Below, piece by piece: positions 28,011 to 36,828 of a stretch of 64,000 nt of DNA. The stretch comes from JANNUT01 sp046331425 (GTDB lineage: Bacteria; Acidobacteriota; Polarisedimenticolia; J045). The notes under the pieces were generated by a model. The model did no database searches, was not told the DNA's origin, and saw only the letters and a program-made list of their open reading frames with translations. The stretch is taken from positions 124,001 through 188,000 of the forward strand of contig JAXLQU010000003.1 in NCBI GenBank assembly GCA_046331425.1, written 5' to 3'. Positions within the stretch are counted from its first letter, which is position 1; every line of letters begins with the position of its first letter. The translations under genes and the position numbers were made by a program.

Positions 28011-28847
28011 ATGCCTGTCCTTCGTCTCGGCGCCCCATCCGATCTCGACGCACGTGCCTTGGTGTGGGGCCTGCATGAAGGTGGTTGGAACGATCGCCTC
28101 GCACTGACCGTCGGAACTTACCGGCAGTTAGGCGAGTGGCTCGACGCGCGGTCGATCGATGTCGCGCTGTTGTCTGCTTCCGAATATGCGCTGCGGCCGG
28201 AACCATTCGACGTGGTGCCTGGGCTTGCGATCAGCAGTGACGGTCACGGTTCTCTCTGCCGGCTTGCACACGCTGGGTCGCTTTCGGACGTGACACGACT
28301 GCGCGGTGCGTCGGTCGGACACGCAGGCGAGGTACTCGCCCCGCTGTTATTCGCAGCAAGTGGTCGACGCCTTCCGTTCGAACCGTTTCACGATGATCCG
28401 CTGATGCCACTTTCGCCCGGTGAAGCGCGCTTGTTATGCGGTGCGGACGCTTTGCGCGCGGACGAGTTGGGTGTCTCCCTCGACCTTGGAGATGCTTGGA
28501 CTCGCTTAACCGGAAAACCGTTCGTGTGGGCTTGCTGGGCCGCCGTCCCTGGTCGCGTCGACAAGTCTCTCTATGGATTGATGCACACCGTCCGCAGCCG
28601 TGGTCGACATCACCTCGACCGAATCGCTGAAGAGGCCTCTCGCGGTTCGACCGAACGAAAGGCGTCGATCGATCGGGCCTTGCAGAATATTCGCTACCGT
28701 CTGGGCCGTGCTGAGCTGGGCGGGGCGACTTTGTTCTGGAGCGAGGCGTTGCGTCATGGCCTGCTACCGCTCCCGGTGAACCCACGGTTTCTTCCGCTCT
28801 CGGCAGGAGCATCGTGTCACCGAGATCGTAGGGGACAGCCAACGTAG
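28011..28847 (+). CDS. mqnA: Chorismate dehydratase (futalosine menaquinone pathway)
   Basis: The 278-residue protein matches the MqnA/MqnD periplasmic-binding-protein-like fold, used here as a cytosolic enzyme. Diagnostic stretches are DVALLSASEYAL, the PGLAISSDGHGSLC loop, ARLLCGADAL, and DLGDAWTRLTGKPFVWACWA, which closely follows the MqnA consensus. MqnA converts chorismate to 3-[(1-carboxyvinyl)oxy]benzoate, the first committed step of the alternative menaquinone route. MqnD is a paralogue, but the TGKPFVWACWA segment and N-terminus favour MqnA. No other mqn gene is in the window. The ATG has only weak ribosome-binding sequence. Confidence 0.85.
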   Translation: MPVLRLGAPSDLDARALVWGLHEGGWNDRLALTVGTYRQLGEWLDARSIDVALLSASEYALRPEPFDVVPGLAISSDGHGSLCRLAHAGSLSDVTRLRGASVGHAGEVLAPLLFAASGRRLPFEPFHDDPLMPLSPGEARLLCGADALRADELGVSLDLGDAWTRLTGKPFVWACWAAVPGRVDKSLYGLMHTVRSRGRHHLDRIAEEASRGSTERKASIDRALQNIRYRLGRAELGGATLFWSEALRHGLLPLPVNPRFLPLSAGASCHRDRRGQPT

Positions 28848-28980
28848 TCTCGTTTTTCCGAAAATTCGTCGCTTCCGTGTCACCTGAGCTTGTGTAGAAT
28901 CCCCGCCCGGTGGGTAGGGATTCAACGCTCGGCAACATACAACTTCTGGTGCAGCGCGTGTGATTCATCGGAGGAGATGA

Positions 28981-29841
28981 ATGTCGCAAGCGGTTGCAGG
29001 CCGTCCGGACCGCAGGAGTGGGCAGCGTTTGGTTGCGCGCTACTTGGAAGACGCGCGCAAGCTCGTGGGCGATCGCTCCATCGAAGCGCGAACGGATGTC
29101 GGACCTGCGCGAAACTTGGCAACCGGAGCACTCTGCGGTGAGCGTGTTCGAGAACTTGTCGAACCAAATCTGTTCTACGTAGTTCAGGCAGCCAGCGAGT
29201 ACCGCTCGGCCGGTATTGCTTTCGAAGATCTGTTGGCCGAAGGGAACATCGGCCTGGTCGAGGCGGCCCATCGGTTCGATTCGACGCACGGCGTGAAGTT
29301 CCTCACCTACGCTTCGTGGTGGATCCGCAAACGGATCCTCGACTTCCTGAGCAACGAAGGCAAGGCGGTGCGGCTCACACGCTACGCGCGCGAGCGACGG
29401 CGCGATCTCAATCTCTTGCGCGATGCGTTGCGGCACGATCTGGGTCGCGAACCGTCGCACGAGGAAATTGCGCAGGCGAGCGGCTTGGAATTGGGGATCG
29501 TTCAGGAACGGCTCGCGTCCAACCCCAAGGTGATGTCGCTCGATCAATCCTCACCGGCGAGCACATCGCTCTTCGATCGGCTTGCCGATCGCACGGTCCG
29601 GCCGGCCGAGGAGAGCATGGATCAGGCTCGACTCACCTCGATGGTGCGACTGGAAGTCTCCAAGCTGCCGCAGCGCGAGCGGCGCATCATCGAGAACCGA
29701 TTTGGTTTGGATGGACGTGACGCGTTGACGTTCCATGACCTCGGCGAAGCGTTGGGGCTTTCACGCGAACGGGCTCGTCAACTCGAACGCGAGGCGCTGC
29801 GCCGTCTGCGCAAGCGACTTCAGCGCGCGCTGACTGTCTAG
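28981..29841 (+). CDS. Alternative sigma factor, sigma-70 family (RpoH/SigB-sized)
   Basis: The 286-residue protein carries region 2 (FEDLLAEGNIGLVEAAHRFDSTHGVKFLTYASWWIRKRI, in shorter pieces at about residues 80-120), region 3 (LGREPSHEEIAQASG) and region 4. Region 4 has a helix-turn-helix, LTFHDLGEALGLSRERARQLEREAL. Region 1.1 is absent, so it is not the housekeeping factor; size and order fit the RpoH-type group. The ATG follows GGAGGAG. A TAGAAT (28895-28900) lies about 80 nt upstream as a possible -10, without a good -35. It is followed by a secreted-protein gene after a 212-nt gap with a hairpin. Confidence 0.9.
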   Translation: MSQAVAGRPDRRSGQRLVARYLEDARKLVGDRSIEARTDVGPARNLATGALCGERVRELVEPNLFYVVQAASEYRSAGIAFEDLLAEGNIGLVEAAHRFDSTHGVKFLTYASWWIRKRILDFLSNEGKAVRLTRYARERRRDLNLLRDALRHDLGREPSHEEIAQASGLELGIVQERLASNPKVMSLDQSSPASTSLFDRLADRTVRPAEESMDQARLTSMVRLEVSKLPQRERRIIENRFGLDGRDALTFHDLGEALGLSRERARQLEREALRRLRKRLQRALTV

Positions 29842-29893
29842 CCTCGTTTCTTTGTCGCCGTCTCAGTCCGGCCGCTGGGTGTCCACTTCACTA

Positions 29894-29916
29894 GACGGTC
29901 CGGCACGCGGGCCGTC
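29894..29916 (+). terminator. Candidate terminator hairpin after the sigma-factor gene
   Basis: Arms GACGGTCCG and CGGGCCGTC pair over 9 bp with one G-T and a 5-nt loop, starting about 50 nt after the sigma-factor stop. No T-tract follows, so termination by this hairpin alone is uncertain. Confidence 0.4.
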
Positions 29917-30053
29917 CTGGGCTGGGGACGGAGTCTTCCGGCCAGTTTGACCATCCTCGCTCCACAAGCCTCGGAAGCGAGCCGTTTGCAGTGAGTTACG
30001 CGTGGCTACGTCAACTGGCACGCGCCTGGCATTGGGATAGCGCGGAGGACGTC

Positions 30054-30575
30054 ATGAAACGCACGCTATCGACCGCGGCAGTTTTGTTGGCATTGGTAAC
30101 CACACTCTCGGCGGCGCACGCAGGCCTCCCGAGTCCCTTCGACATCAAGCGCAGCGTCGATCGACAGATCGCGCGAGACCTTCGCAATCTCGACCTGGTA
30201 CCCTCGCGTTTACTGCCGGAACATCGCGCCGCGCTGAGGCCTTATTTTGCGGGAAATCAGTACGATCGACGTCAGCATCGATACACGTCGATCTATCGCT
30301 TCCCAGTGCGCGACGGCGGCCGGATCGTTTACCGACCGTACGCGTACACAGACGACGGAGTGCTGATCGGCATCTCGTTCGGGCTCCCTGCTCTCGCCGT
30401 TCAGATTCTGGTTCCTGCGATTCCGTCCCGCGGTGTCGTGTATGTGTACGACGACCGCCCCGTGTACTACCGCGATCGATATCGGTACGATCGCGGACCT
30501 GGATGGCACCGCGGCCGCGGACACGACCGCGACGATGATCGCTGCGATCACGACCGCGATCGAGACGACGACTAG
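30054..30575 (+). CDS. Small exported protein with Asp/Arg/His-rich tail
   Basis: Read from the ATG at 30054, preceded by GGAGG at 7 nt, the product is 173 residues. A signal peptide (MKRTLSTAAVLLALVTTLSAAHA) is followed by a region rich in Tyr and Arg (YDRRQHRYTSIYRF, YVYDDRPVYYRDRYRYD). The tail of alternating Asp, Arg and His ends in DHDRDRDDD. It resembles small periplasmic RcnB-like or nickel/cobalt-tail proteins in composition, but no family is certain. The last ten codons belong to an 86-bp repeat that recurs at 34111, so the 3' end was involved in a rearrangement. Confidence 0.75.
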   Translation: MKRTLSTAAVLLALVTTLSAAHAGLPSPFDIKRSVDRQIARDLRNLDLVPSRLLPEHRAALRPYFAGNQYDRRQHRYTSIYRFPVRDGGRIVYRPYAYTDDGVLIGISFGLPALAVQILVPAIPSRGVVYVYDDRPVYYRDRYRYDRGPGWHRGRGHDRDDDRCDHDRDRDDD

Positions 30576-30630
30576 CTCGCGCTTGTCAACCGCAACTCAG
30601 ATCACGCACTCCTCGGCGAGCTCGAGCAGG
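30545..30630. repeat. Left copy of an 86-bp direct repeat flanking 3.5 kb
   Basis: This segment aligns without gaps to 34111-34196 at 76 of 86 positions, in the same orientation. It spans the last codons of the Asp/Arg-rich gene, its TAG and a stub that on the minus strand reads LAEECVI-stop, the same C-terminal residues as the lysine-pathway fusion enzyme. It is therefore a duplicate of the junction between those two genes. Confidence 0.88.
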
Positions 30631-30641
30631 CGCAAGGCGCC

Positions 30642-30830
30642 GTGAAGGTCGAAGCCTGGTGCCGCGAGCGCGCCCAGCATGAGGCGGTGGAACTGATCGG
30701 TCGGAATCTAATGGTGACGTTCTACGACTTTCCGCAGGAGCACCGGCCGCACCGGCGCACGGGCAACGTGATCGAGTCACCGTTCCCGGCGCGGCTGCCG
30801 CATCGCAGCAAACAGGGCGAGCCAGCGTTC
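30642..30830 (+). pseudogene. Remnant of an IS256-family (mutator-type) transposase
   Basis: In one frame, 30720-30785 reads FYDFPQEH-RPHRRTG-NVIES-PF, matching the C-terminal signature of IS256 transposases (FYDFP.EHW.HLRT.NPIES.F). The preceding residues (AVELIGRNLMVT) are compatible. Similarity fades after residue 60 and nothing upstream encodes the catalytic domain, so only a short tail survives. It lies 12 nt inside the left direct repeat. No inverted-repeat ends were found. Confidence 0.65.
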
Positions 30831-30951
30831 ATCATGCCAACCGCAAGCGGCATCGCGGAGGTTCGCGGCGAGTCGCTCGAAACGATCGCCGCAGCCCCGA
30901 AGCGAAACGCCAAATGGGTCTATCGGGTGTGGTCAGCGCGGCAGAACAACC

Positions 30952-33063
30952 TTACTTTTTCTTCGCCTCGTACACCCCGTCTGGTTGAACCATCATCATC
31001 GCAACCACCTTCCCCTTCTGGAGGACGAATCGAGCCGAGTACCCCTTGAGCTTCTCGACGTCGAACTCGGTATCGCGGTACGGCTGGAGCTTCAATTGCT
31101 GCGGGCCGATCGAAGCCAGCAGGTGGTCACCCTCGACGCTGATCACGATCGTCTGCGAAGCCAATTCGTAGCTTCCGGCAAACTGCGCCAGGAACTTCGG
31201 GTCGTACATCTCCTTGGGAGGGGTCTTGGTGAAGACGGCCGGATCGAGCGTCGGTTCGGTCTGGAGCAGCACGGTGTCGATGTCGCCGCGCAGGTTGGTG
31301 CCGAATCGGATCGGCGTGCCTGCGAGTTCCTCCTGCGTGCAGCGGAAAGTATCGTAGTGGAAATGCTCGATCGCCGTCGACAGACCGTGCATCGTGAGCC
31401 GCAGCGAGCCGTCCTTCTCCTGCGTCACAACCAGCTCGCCGTAACCATCGTTGGCGTAGCTGCCGGCGTAATCGGCAAACGCATGTGACGGTTTCGTGTT
31501 CGGACGTCGGTCGGCGAGCTTAGCCGTTTTTCCCGCCTCCTCTTGCGACTTGGCTAGATCTCGGCGGCCGAGGATCCGGCCGTTCCAATCGATCGGCTCG
31601 AGGTCGAGATAACGATCGAAGATGCTGTTCGCGATGATCGTCGGGAGCGGCGTGCCGCTCATGTTGGTGAGCACCACGACGCCGAGTTTCTGGCTCGGTA
31701 CGAAAGCGACCAGCGCGGAGAAGCCGTCGATGTTGCCGCCGTGGTGGATCACCGGCGTGCCGCGATACGGCTCCACGAACCAGCCCTTGCCGTACATCAT
31801 GTACGGCGTCTCCGCGTCGGGACCGTTGCTGGCGACGATCGCGCGTGGCGAGTGCAGGTACTGCAGGCTCGATGCATTGACCACCTGCTTGTCGCCGACT
31901 TTCCCTTCCGACATCTGGAACATCACCCACTTCGCCATGTCGACGGCGGTCGAGTTGATCGATCCGGCAGGGCCAGCAGCATCGATGTTGCGATACGGTG
32001 TCTCTTCGATCGTGTTCTTCTTGTCGTCTTCCTTGTACCCCTTGGAAGGCTCTTTGTAGGCGACCAAATCTTTCACCGAAAGATTCGACTCGCTCATCCC
32101 CAACGGATCGAAGATCCGGCTTTGGACCAGCTTCTCCCAACTCTCGCCGGTGACGCGTTCCTCGAGCAGCCCGGCGGTCAGGAACATCAGGTTGTTGTAC
32201 TGCCACTGACCGCGGAAGCTGACGTTGTTGGGGAGGAAGCGCAGCCGCTTGAAGATCTCCTCACGACTGAACGGCGCGCTGTACCACATCAGATCGTGAC
32301 GCGGCAGTCCCGAAACGTGCGACACGAGATCGGCCGGCGTCATCAACAGCGTCGCCTTCTCGTCGTACAGCTTGAAGTCGGGCATGTATTCGCTGACCGG
32401 CTTGTCCCACTCGACCTTCCCTTGCTCCACGAGCATTGCCAGCACCGTTGCCGTGAACGCTTTCGTCGATGAGCCGATCGCGAACTGCGTGTGCTCCGTC
32501 ACCGGCAGATTGTTCTTGCTGTCGCGCAAACCGAATCCTTTGGCCAACACCACCTTGCCATCCTTGACGATCGCGACGCTGAACCCCTGCACCTTCCAAT
32601 CGGCGCGCGCTTTGTCGGCGAAGGCGTCGAATCCGGAGAGTCGTTCGGCGTCGCTCTTGGCGGGCGCCGCGGCAGCCGCCTCCCCCTTTCGCTCCATCGA
32701 GAAACTCAGTGAGGCGCCACCTTGCGAGAAATTCCCGGAAATCTTCTGCCCATCGCTGGAGAGTTTTCCGTCGAACGTCGGCTTGCCGCCGATGCCGTTC
32801 CCTTCCTCGATCCCGAACTTGACGGCGTCGCCGTTGATGGTGATCTCGACCAGCGGTCGGGCCTTGAGCCCTTGGACCGGAATATCGATCGATCCGTCCC
32901 ACTTGCCGTCGCCGCTTCGCAGATCGATCAGAAACGCGAGCTTGGCTCCCCCGGGAATCTCGATCGCCCCTTCCCAATGTCCAGCGGCGCTGGCGGCGAG
33001 CGAAGGCGAGACGAACAACAACACGAGCAGCAAACTGAGCGCGAGCGAGCGAAACCGATACAT
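30952..33063 (-). CDS. Secreted class C beta-lactamase-like serine hydrolase
   Basis: The 703-residue protein has a signal peptide (MYRFRSLALSLLLVLLFVSP...), an N-terminal beta domain of about 110 residues (GHWEGAIEIPGGAKLAFLID), then a class C beta-lactamase/DD-peptidase fold. The catalytic motifs are Ser198-x-x-Lys201 in GSSTKAF, the Tyr motif QYNNLMF and HHGGNIDG in place of KTG. The C-terminal 180 residues form a DUF3471-type beta domain. Such proteins hydrolyse peptides, esters or D-amino-acid compounds; true beta-lactam activity is unlikely to be their role. The ATG follows GGAGGAGG. The gene is intact although both its neighbours inside the repeat-bounded segment are debris. Confidence 0.88.
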   Translation of the reverse strand: MYRFRSLALSLLLVLLFVSPSLAASAAGHWEGAIEIPGGAKLAFLIDLRSGDGKWDGSIDIPVQGLKARPLVEITINGDAVKFGIEEGNGIGGKPTFDGKLSSDGQKISGNFSQGGASLSFSMERKGEAAAAAPAKSDAERLSGFDAFADKARADWKVQGFSVAIVKDGKVVLAKGFGLRDSKNNLPVTEHTQFAIGSSTKAFTATVLAMLVEQGKVEWDKPVSEYMPDFKLYDEKATLLMTPADLVSHVSGLPRHDLMWYSAPFSREEIFKRLRFLPNNVSFRGQWQYNNLMFLTAGLLEERVTGESWEKLVQSRIFDPLGMSESNLSVKDLVAYKEPSKGYKEDDKKNTIEETPYRNIDAAGPAGSINSTAVDMAKWVMFQMSEGKVGDKQVVNASSLQYLHSPRAIVASNGPDAETPYMMYGKGWFVEPYRGTPVIHHGGNIDGFSALVAFVPSQKLGVVVLTNMSGTPLPTIIANSIFDRYLDLEPIDWNGRILGRRDLAKSQEEAGKTAKLADRRPNTKPSHAFADYAGSYANDGYGELVVTQEKDGSLRLTMHGLSTAIEHFHYDTFRCTQEELAGTPIRFGTNLRGDIDTVLLQTEPTLDPAVFTKTPPKEMYDPKFLAQFAGSYELASQTIVISVEGDHLLASIGPQQLKLQPYRDTEFDVEKLKGYSARFVLQKGKVVAMMMVQPDGVYEAKKK

Positions 33064-33154
33064 GACGCCTCCTCCAAAAACTCCGACGCCACCTGGTTAA
33101 CCAAAACGACAGCAGCAAGCGAGCGATTACCGCCGAGCGGCAGTATTCGGTCGG

Positions 33155-33605
33155 TCAGTGGGCAGAGCCGAGAGTGCGCTGTTCCTCGATCAGTTCTGGG
33201 GGACGTCGTCTCGTGATCGATGCCGAGCTTCCGATCCGGGCGAGCCTGGCGTGCCACGGGAGCAGTTCGCGAGTGGTCAACAGCACGTGCGCGATGTTCT
33301 GGTAGGTGTGCTTGCCGTGAAACATCAGCACTTCGTGCGCGACCAGGCTCTCGCCGTCATCGGCGGTCTCGATCACTAGCGTTTCCCCGCCGGGCCGTTC
33401 CGAACCAGCTCCCCCAGGTAGTTGGCCGAGAGCAAGGTCGGTGATCGAATCGCGCACCACTCGTCGCGACCCGTTCCAGATTCGAGGATGTCGCTCGCTC
33501 GTAACAGTAGGCCGAAAGGTGATCGGCGTGCAGTGTGTCGATCACGGTCAGGGTGAGGTTCGTCGGGGCGCCACTCGTCGCTCGGACATGAGACGGCCGA
33601 GCGCG
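33155..33605 (-). pseudogene. Fragments of a sulfatase-family gene
   Basis: Two overlapping frames carry separate parts of an alkaline-phosphatase-superfamily sulfatase. Around 33470-33575 the minus strand reads NLTLTVIDTLHADHLSAY and then ERATSSNLERVATSGARF, the N-terminal metal-site region (normally DTLRADHLGCYGY). Around 33270-33380 it reads TADDGESLVAHE and LMFHGKHTYQNIAHV, matching the later TSDHGESLGEH...Y..HV region. The several hundred residues normally between them are missing and the frames do not agree, so this is a deleted and shifted remnant. Confidence 0.7.
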
Positions 33606-34110
33606 CTTGCGGCCCGATCCGCGACGGCATGATCGCGGCTTCGACGCCCGGCGCGATCCATCGTGGCGCGGCGAGCGGATCAGCGATTCAAGCGTGGTTC
33701 CGTGATTGGGGCAGAGTATCGCGGACCAACATGTGGGGTGGTGTCGGAGTTTTGCGCGTCAGGGTTGCCCGTTGGAAGAGCTTCTCGAGCGTGCTTGGGG
33801 CGCTGACACCGACCGTGGCACAGATCAGCGCTGAATCAGAACACAGTTCTACTACCAACTTGTTGCTGCGAGTCTGTGTCGTGAGTCCAGTGGCTGGTTG
33901 ACGCTGCTGGATGACGCTGTTCGACGGTGCGAGGAAGTTTGCGTCGAGGACGCGGAATTGAAAGTCGGAGCGTTTGCCGAAGTGTGCTTCTGCGCGCACG
34001 GCGCCAAGTTTTCTTCGGCATCATCCGGCCGCGGCCGTTTGGGCGGTCTGCATCACGAGTCGATCGTGCTCGAGCAAGCGCTCGCCTGTGGACGCAATCG
34101 CAGCGATGGC
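33606..34110. other. Unassigned stretch inside the rearranged segment
   Basis: About 500 nt between the sulfatase remnant and the right direct repeat. A 103-residue minus-strand frame (33688-33999) has no recognisable family, signal peptide or ribosome-binding site, and its composition is unlike the neighbouring genes. I regard the stretch as decayed sequence. Confidence 0.4.
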
Positions 34111-34196
34111 CGATCACGATCGCCATCGAGACGACGACTAGCTCACGATCGTCAGCCGCAATTCAGATCACGCACTCCTCGGCGGGTTCGCGCAGG
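34111..34196. repeat. Right copy of the 86-bp direct repeat
   Basis: This copy ends inside the 3' end of the lysine fusion gene. Before its TAG (34139-34141) it reads DHDRHRDDD in one frame, a match to the DHDRDRDDD tail of the Asp/Arg-rich protein encoded at 30054. The segment between the copies (30631-34110) carries unrelated genes and gene debris. Confidence 0.88.
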
Positions 34197-36736
34197 TTGT
34201 AGCGCGAGCTCATCGCGGCACCATAGGCACCCGCGTTTTCGATCAGCAGCACATCTCCGGGCTGCGACTCGGGAAGCAGTCGATCGCGCCCCAAGAGATC
34301 ACCGCTCTCGCAGATCGGTCCGGCGATGTGCCAATAGCCGGCAGGCGCCTGGCCCCAACGCGACAGATTGTGGATCGTGTGCCAAGCGCCGTAGAGCGCG
34401 GGGCGCAGCAGTGAGTTCATGCCGGTGGAGACACCGACGAAACCAACGCCGCGTTTGCGACGCACTTGAGTCACCGGTGCAAGCAGCACACCGGCCTCGC
34501 TCACCAAGTAGCGTCCGGGCTCGAGCCTCAACTGAAGTGAACCGAGCCAGTGGCGCAGTGGAGCCAGCGATTGATTGAGCCGCTCGAGGTCCAGCGGCGC
34601 ACGCCCCGGACGATCGGGCACACCCAGACCGCCGCCGAGGTCGATCCACGCGAGATGTTCGAAGCGTTCGCGCAACGCACCGAGTGTCGTTCCGATGGTG
34701 GCCCAGGCTCCTGCATCGAAGATTCCGCTTCCCACGTGCGCGTGCAGTCCAACGACACGGATGTCGAGCCGGGCCGCCGCCTCGCAGAACTCGTCGATCG
34801 ACTCGATCGGATGACCGAACTTGGCATGCGCTCCCGCGGTGCGGACTTTCTCGTGATGCCCAAGCCCTTGCCCCGGATCGAGTCGCAGCGCCAACGACGT
34901 TCCACGAAACATCTCGGGTGCGATCGCGAGTGTGTGCGGACCATCGACCGTTACCTCTGCTCCCGATTCGAAGGCCAGCGCGTACTCCGCGATCGGCGCT
35001 AGGTTGGGTGTGAATAGCAGCGGGGCGCGGCCATCGACAAGCTCTTTGGCACGCAGCAGTTCACCGGCGGAAACGCACTCCAAACCAAAACCGGCCTCTA
35101 CGATCGTGGCCAGCAACTCGCGATGCGAGTTGGCTTTCATTGCGTAGTAGAAGGCATCGACCTGGGTGACGGTGCGCAGCAGTTGTTGCGCGCGCTCGCG
35201 CACGGTGGCTCGGTCGTACACGTAGCGAGCGCGACCATCCTCGGTCAGGGCCAACAGTTCTGTGCGCCGGCGCAGCCACCACGGCGACTCCGCCATCGAC
35301 TTGGCGATCGGCCAGCCTTGGAGCATCTCCCATGTCGGGCCGAAGCGCTGATCGTCGCCCTGTGCCGGCAACAGCGCGGCGTGCAATCGCTCGACGATTG
35401 CAGGCGCATCGTCTTCATCCACCACGAACGAAACGTTGAGGTCTTCGCTGGACTGGCTGAATAGGTGCACGGAGCGCTCGGCAAACGCCGACAGTGCACT
35501 CGCCAGCTCCGGCAGCGCGGCGCGAATCCTGCGGCCGACGATCGAGATCGCTGCGCACGAGTGCGCGACCCGCACGCTTCCCAGCGCCTGCAGGCGCGCG
35601 ATCAAGGCTTGCGCCGGAGCACCATCGATTCCGCCCGGAATCTTGTCGAGCGTAATGGTCACCGCTGCTTGCGATGTCGCGACCAGATCGACCGAAATGC
35701 CGAGGTCTTGAAAAGGGGCGAAGACCTGCGCCAGGAATCCTGGGGTCTCCCACATCGCCATCGTTTCGATCGAGAGCAGCGTGATGTTGCGACGCCATGC
35801 GACCGCCGTGACCGCCGGCTCGTCGTCGTGCTCGATCGTGATCAGCGTTCCTTCTGCGGCTGGATCGAGCGTGTTCTTGACCAGCAGCGGGATGGCAAAT
35901 CGCGCAACCGGGGGCAAGCAACGCGGGTGCAGCACCTTCGCACCCATCGCCGCAATCTCCTGCGCTTCGCGATATCCGATGCGGCGGATCAAGCGTGCAG
36001 CCGGGATGCTCCTCGGATCGGCAGTGAACAAACCGTGCACGTCGGTCCAGATCTCGAGCCGCTCGGCGCCGGCCAGCACGGCGATCAGGGCGCCGGATGT
36101 ATCGCTTCCGCCGCGACCGAGCAGACACGTTTCTTTCTCGTGGTTGGCTGCAATGAATCCCTGAGTGAGCACGATCTCGCTGCCGGCGGCGGCCCGGTCG
36201 AATCGCTCGCGATCACAACAAGGGTCGACGACAGCTTCGAGGAATCGTGACTCGTCCGACTGGTGAGGCCGGGTAACGGTCACCAACAACTCGCGCGCAT
36301 CGAGCCAGCGCGCGGTCGTCCCATGTGTCCGAAGCGCCGCAACGCCGAGTGTCGTCGACGCCAACTCGCCCGCCGCCATCACACGCGCGGTGAGCCGGGG
36401 CGATGCTTCTCCGGTGAGTCGCACCCCTTCGAGTCGGCGCGCGACATCGTCCCAAATCGATCTGACCTGCGCGCGCTCGTTGGATGCGTTTCCGATCGCG
36501 TCAGCCAGGTCCTCGTGGCGAGTTCGGATTTCATCCAGTGCCGTCAGTGGTTCTCCGCGACGCGCCTCGCGGAGAGCGCGCTCCAGCAGATCGGAGACGC
36601 CCGACAGGGCCGAGGCCACGACGACCACTCGCGCCTGCGGGCGCAGCTCATTGACGCGTGAGGCGATGGTTCTCCAGCGCTCCGCGGTCGCCACCGAGGT
36701 GCCGCCGAACTTCAATACGATCCAAGGCTTGGACAT
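34163..36736 (-). CDS. Bifunctional aspartate kinase / diaminopimelate decarboxylase
   Basis: The 857-residue fusion joins the first and last steps of lysine synthesis. The N-terminal half is aspartokinase: KFGGTSVAT at residues 8-16, the GRGGSDTSGAL loop and ACT-type regulatory region (LLSIETMAMWETPGFLAQ...). The C-terminal half, from about residue 490, is a PLP-dependent DAP decarboxylase with the PLP lysine at Lys534 (YYAMKANSH), HVGSGIFD, GGGLGVPD and the active-site CESGDLLGRD. It converts aspartate to aspartyl phosphate and meso-DAP to lysine. The start follows GGGAG. Its last codons lie in the right direct repeat. Similar fusions are known in Xanthomonadales. Confidence 0.94.
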   Translation of the reverse strand: MSKPWIVLKFGGTSVATAERWRTIASRVNELRPQARVVVVASALSGVSDLLERALREARRGEPLTALDEIRTRHEDLADAIGNASNERAQVRSIWDDVARRLEGVRLTGEASPRLTARVMAAGELASTTLGVAALRTHGTTARWLDARELLVTVTRPHQSDESRFLEAVVDPCCDRERFDRAAAGSEIVLTQGFIAANHEKETCLLGRGGSDTSGALIAVLAGAERLEIWTDVHGLFTADPRSIPAARLIRRIGYREAQEIAAMGAKVLHPRCLPPVARFAIPLLVKNTLDPAAEGTLITIEHDDEPAVTAVAWRRNITLLSIETMAMWETPGFLAQVFAPFQDLGISVDLVATSQAAVTITLDKIPGGIDGAPAQALIARLQALGSVRVAHSCAAISIVGRRIRAALPELASALSAFAERSVHLFSQSSEDLNVSFVVDEDDAPAIVERLHAALLPAQGDDQRFGPTWEMLQGWPIAKSMAESPWWLRRRTELLALTEDGRARYVYDRATVRERAQQLLRTVTQVDAFYYAMKANSHRELLATIVEAGFGLECVSAGELLRAKELVDGRAPLLFTPNLAPIAEYALAFESGAEVTVDGPHTLAIAPEMFRGTSLALRLDPGQGLGHHEKVRTAGAHAKFGHPIESIDEFCEAAARLDIRVVGLHAHVGSGIFDAGAWATIGTTLGALRERFEHLAWIDLGGGLGVPDRPGRAPLDLERLNQSLAPLRHWLGSLQLRLEPGRYLVSEAGVLLAPVTQVRRKRGVGFVGVSTGMNSLLRPALYGAWHTIHNLSRWGQAPAGYWHIAGPICESGDLLGRDRLLPESQPGDVLLIENAGAYGAAMSSRYNLREPAEECVI

Positions 36737-36828
36737 GTAACTCCCGTTGAGTGTTGCGGAGGATAGCGGTTCGGAGCGGGCACTGGAATCGCGTATCCTC
36801 GCTCGCGGTCGCCTGCGAGGAGGTTCCG

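Noticed and set aside
30952..33063. Beta-lactamase resistance gene captured between repeats
   Set aside because: The class C fold is present, but the large size, N-terminal and DUF3471-like domains and HHGG in place of KTG point to a general serine hydrolase; resistance is not supported.
33688..33999. A 103-residue minus-strand protein between sulfatase debris and the right repeat
   Set aside because: No ribosome-binding site, no recognisable domain, and it lies among clear pseudogene fragments.
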